In this document: positions 63,872 through 64,000 of the stretch, piece by piece
Layout: the number at the start of each line of letters is the position of its first letter
How positions within the stretch are numbered: the stretch's first letter is position 1
Made by a program: the position numbers and the translations under genes
Notes under the pieces: model-generated
Database searches by the model: none
What the model saw: the letters and a program-made list of their open reading frames with translations, nothing else
What the model was told of the DNA's origin: nothing
NCBI GenBank assembly: GCA_028868855.1
Contig: JAGWTR010000005.1
Span: 214,495 to 278,494, forward strand
Source of the DNA: Burkholderiales bacterium
GTDB lineage: Bacteria > Pseudomonadota > Gammaproteobacteria > Burkholderiales > Burkholderiaceae_C
Direction: 5' to 3'
DNA: 64,000 bases

Positions 63872-64000
63872 TGAATCGCCCCGGGTTTTGAGGAGGCTCC
63901 AACCTTTGAGAAGATGGATCCATGAAGAAGTCAAACAAGTTCTCACCTGAGGTCCGTGAGCGTGCTGTGCGCATGGTGCAAGAGCACCGAGGGGAATACC
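63872..64000 (+). mobile_element. Left end of an IS3-family insertion sequence (partial)
   Basis: A terminal-repeat-like start TGAATCGCCCCGGG followed by GGAGGCTCC; IS3 ends begin with TG. A transposase frame starts 50 bases in and runs off the window. Confidence 0.65.
63922..64000 (+). CDS. IS3-family transposase OrfA, N-terminal part
   Basis: The first 26 codons read [20 protein letters not shown] and then EHRGEY, the start of the helix-turn-helix OrfA of IS3 elements. Cut by the window end. Confidence 0.85.
   Translation, partial: MKKSNKFSPEVRERAVRMVQEHRGEY

Overview
The window looks like a chromosomal segment of a betaproteobacterium of the order Burkholderiales, most like the Comamonadaceae. 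The grounds are the high GC content, the gene order cysS / 3-methyladenine glycosylase / accA / tilS / lysC / tRNA-Ser, a ccoI-ccoS-ccoNOQP-ccoG-fixH cluster, and an assimilatory sulfate cluster cysI / DUF934 / cysH / cysD / cysN / cobA. This placement is inference; no 16S rRNA gene is present.

Layout. (1) 1-3926: a redox operon of an SHP-type cytochrome c, a diheme cytochrome c and a cytochrome b561, followed by a QseB/QseC-like two-component pair, with a PmrA/QseB-like direct repeat upstream. (2) 3979-21637: an accessory stress or low-oxygen island of about 18 genes arranged as alternating divergent and convergent units. It contains a PaaK-like ligase, a phosphoribosyltransferase, two APH-like kinases (one fused to a P-loop kinase), a divergent PRPP synthetase, a DHH phosphoesterase, an accessory Lon protease, a flavodoxin, a CBS protein, a host-attachment-type protein, an exported creatininase-like protein with a beta-propeller partner, an FmdE-like protein, an Nramp-like transporter, a flavin reductase-like protein, a PEBP (YbhB) protein and a dienelactone-hydrolase-like protein. 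Five TTG-N8-CAA palindromes of FNR/ANR type lie in its promoter regions, four of them between divergent genes. (3) 21647-21987: a deletion scar joining an AraC-regulator tail to a sugar-kinase tail. (4) 22062-38325: core genes: quinone oxidoreductase, tRNA-Ser, lysC, tilS, accA, DNA glycosylase, cysS, a TPR protein, an L,D-transpeptidase, two cyclophilins, lpxH, clpAS, a cold-shock protein and icd. (5) 38522-47441: the cbb3 oxidase genes and their assembly factors, with an FNR-like site before ccoN. (6) 47596-59683: DUF192, a patatin lipoprotein, a TauE-type exporter, the sulfate-assimilation cluster, ferredoxin and its reductase, and a TonB-dependent receptor. (7) 59782-64000: tRNA-Asn, yjdM, then a decayed edge with sdhC-sdhD-sdhB lacking sdhA, a truncated gdhA, DUF488 and the start of an IS3-family element.

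How it works together: the cbb3 oxidase is a high-affinity terminal oxidase for low oxygen. The same class of FNR-like box occurs before ccoN and through the accessory island, which suggests (inference) one oxygen-responsive regulator controlling both respiration and the nucleotide/PRPP, proteolysis and redox genes of the island. The sulfate cluster runs sulfate to APS (CysDN), APS to sulfite (an Fe-S type CysH) and sulfite to sulfide (CysI, with siroheme supplied through CobA).
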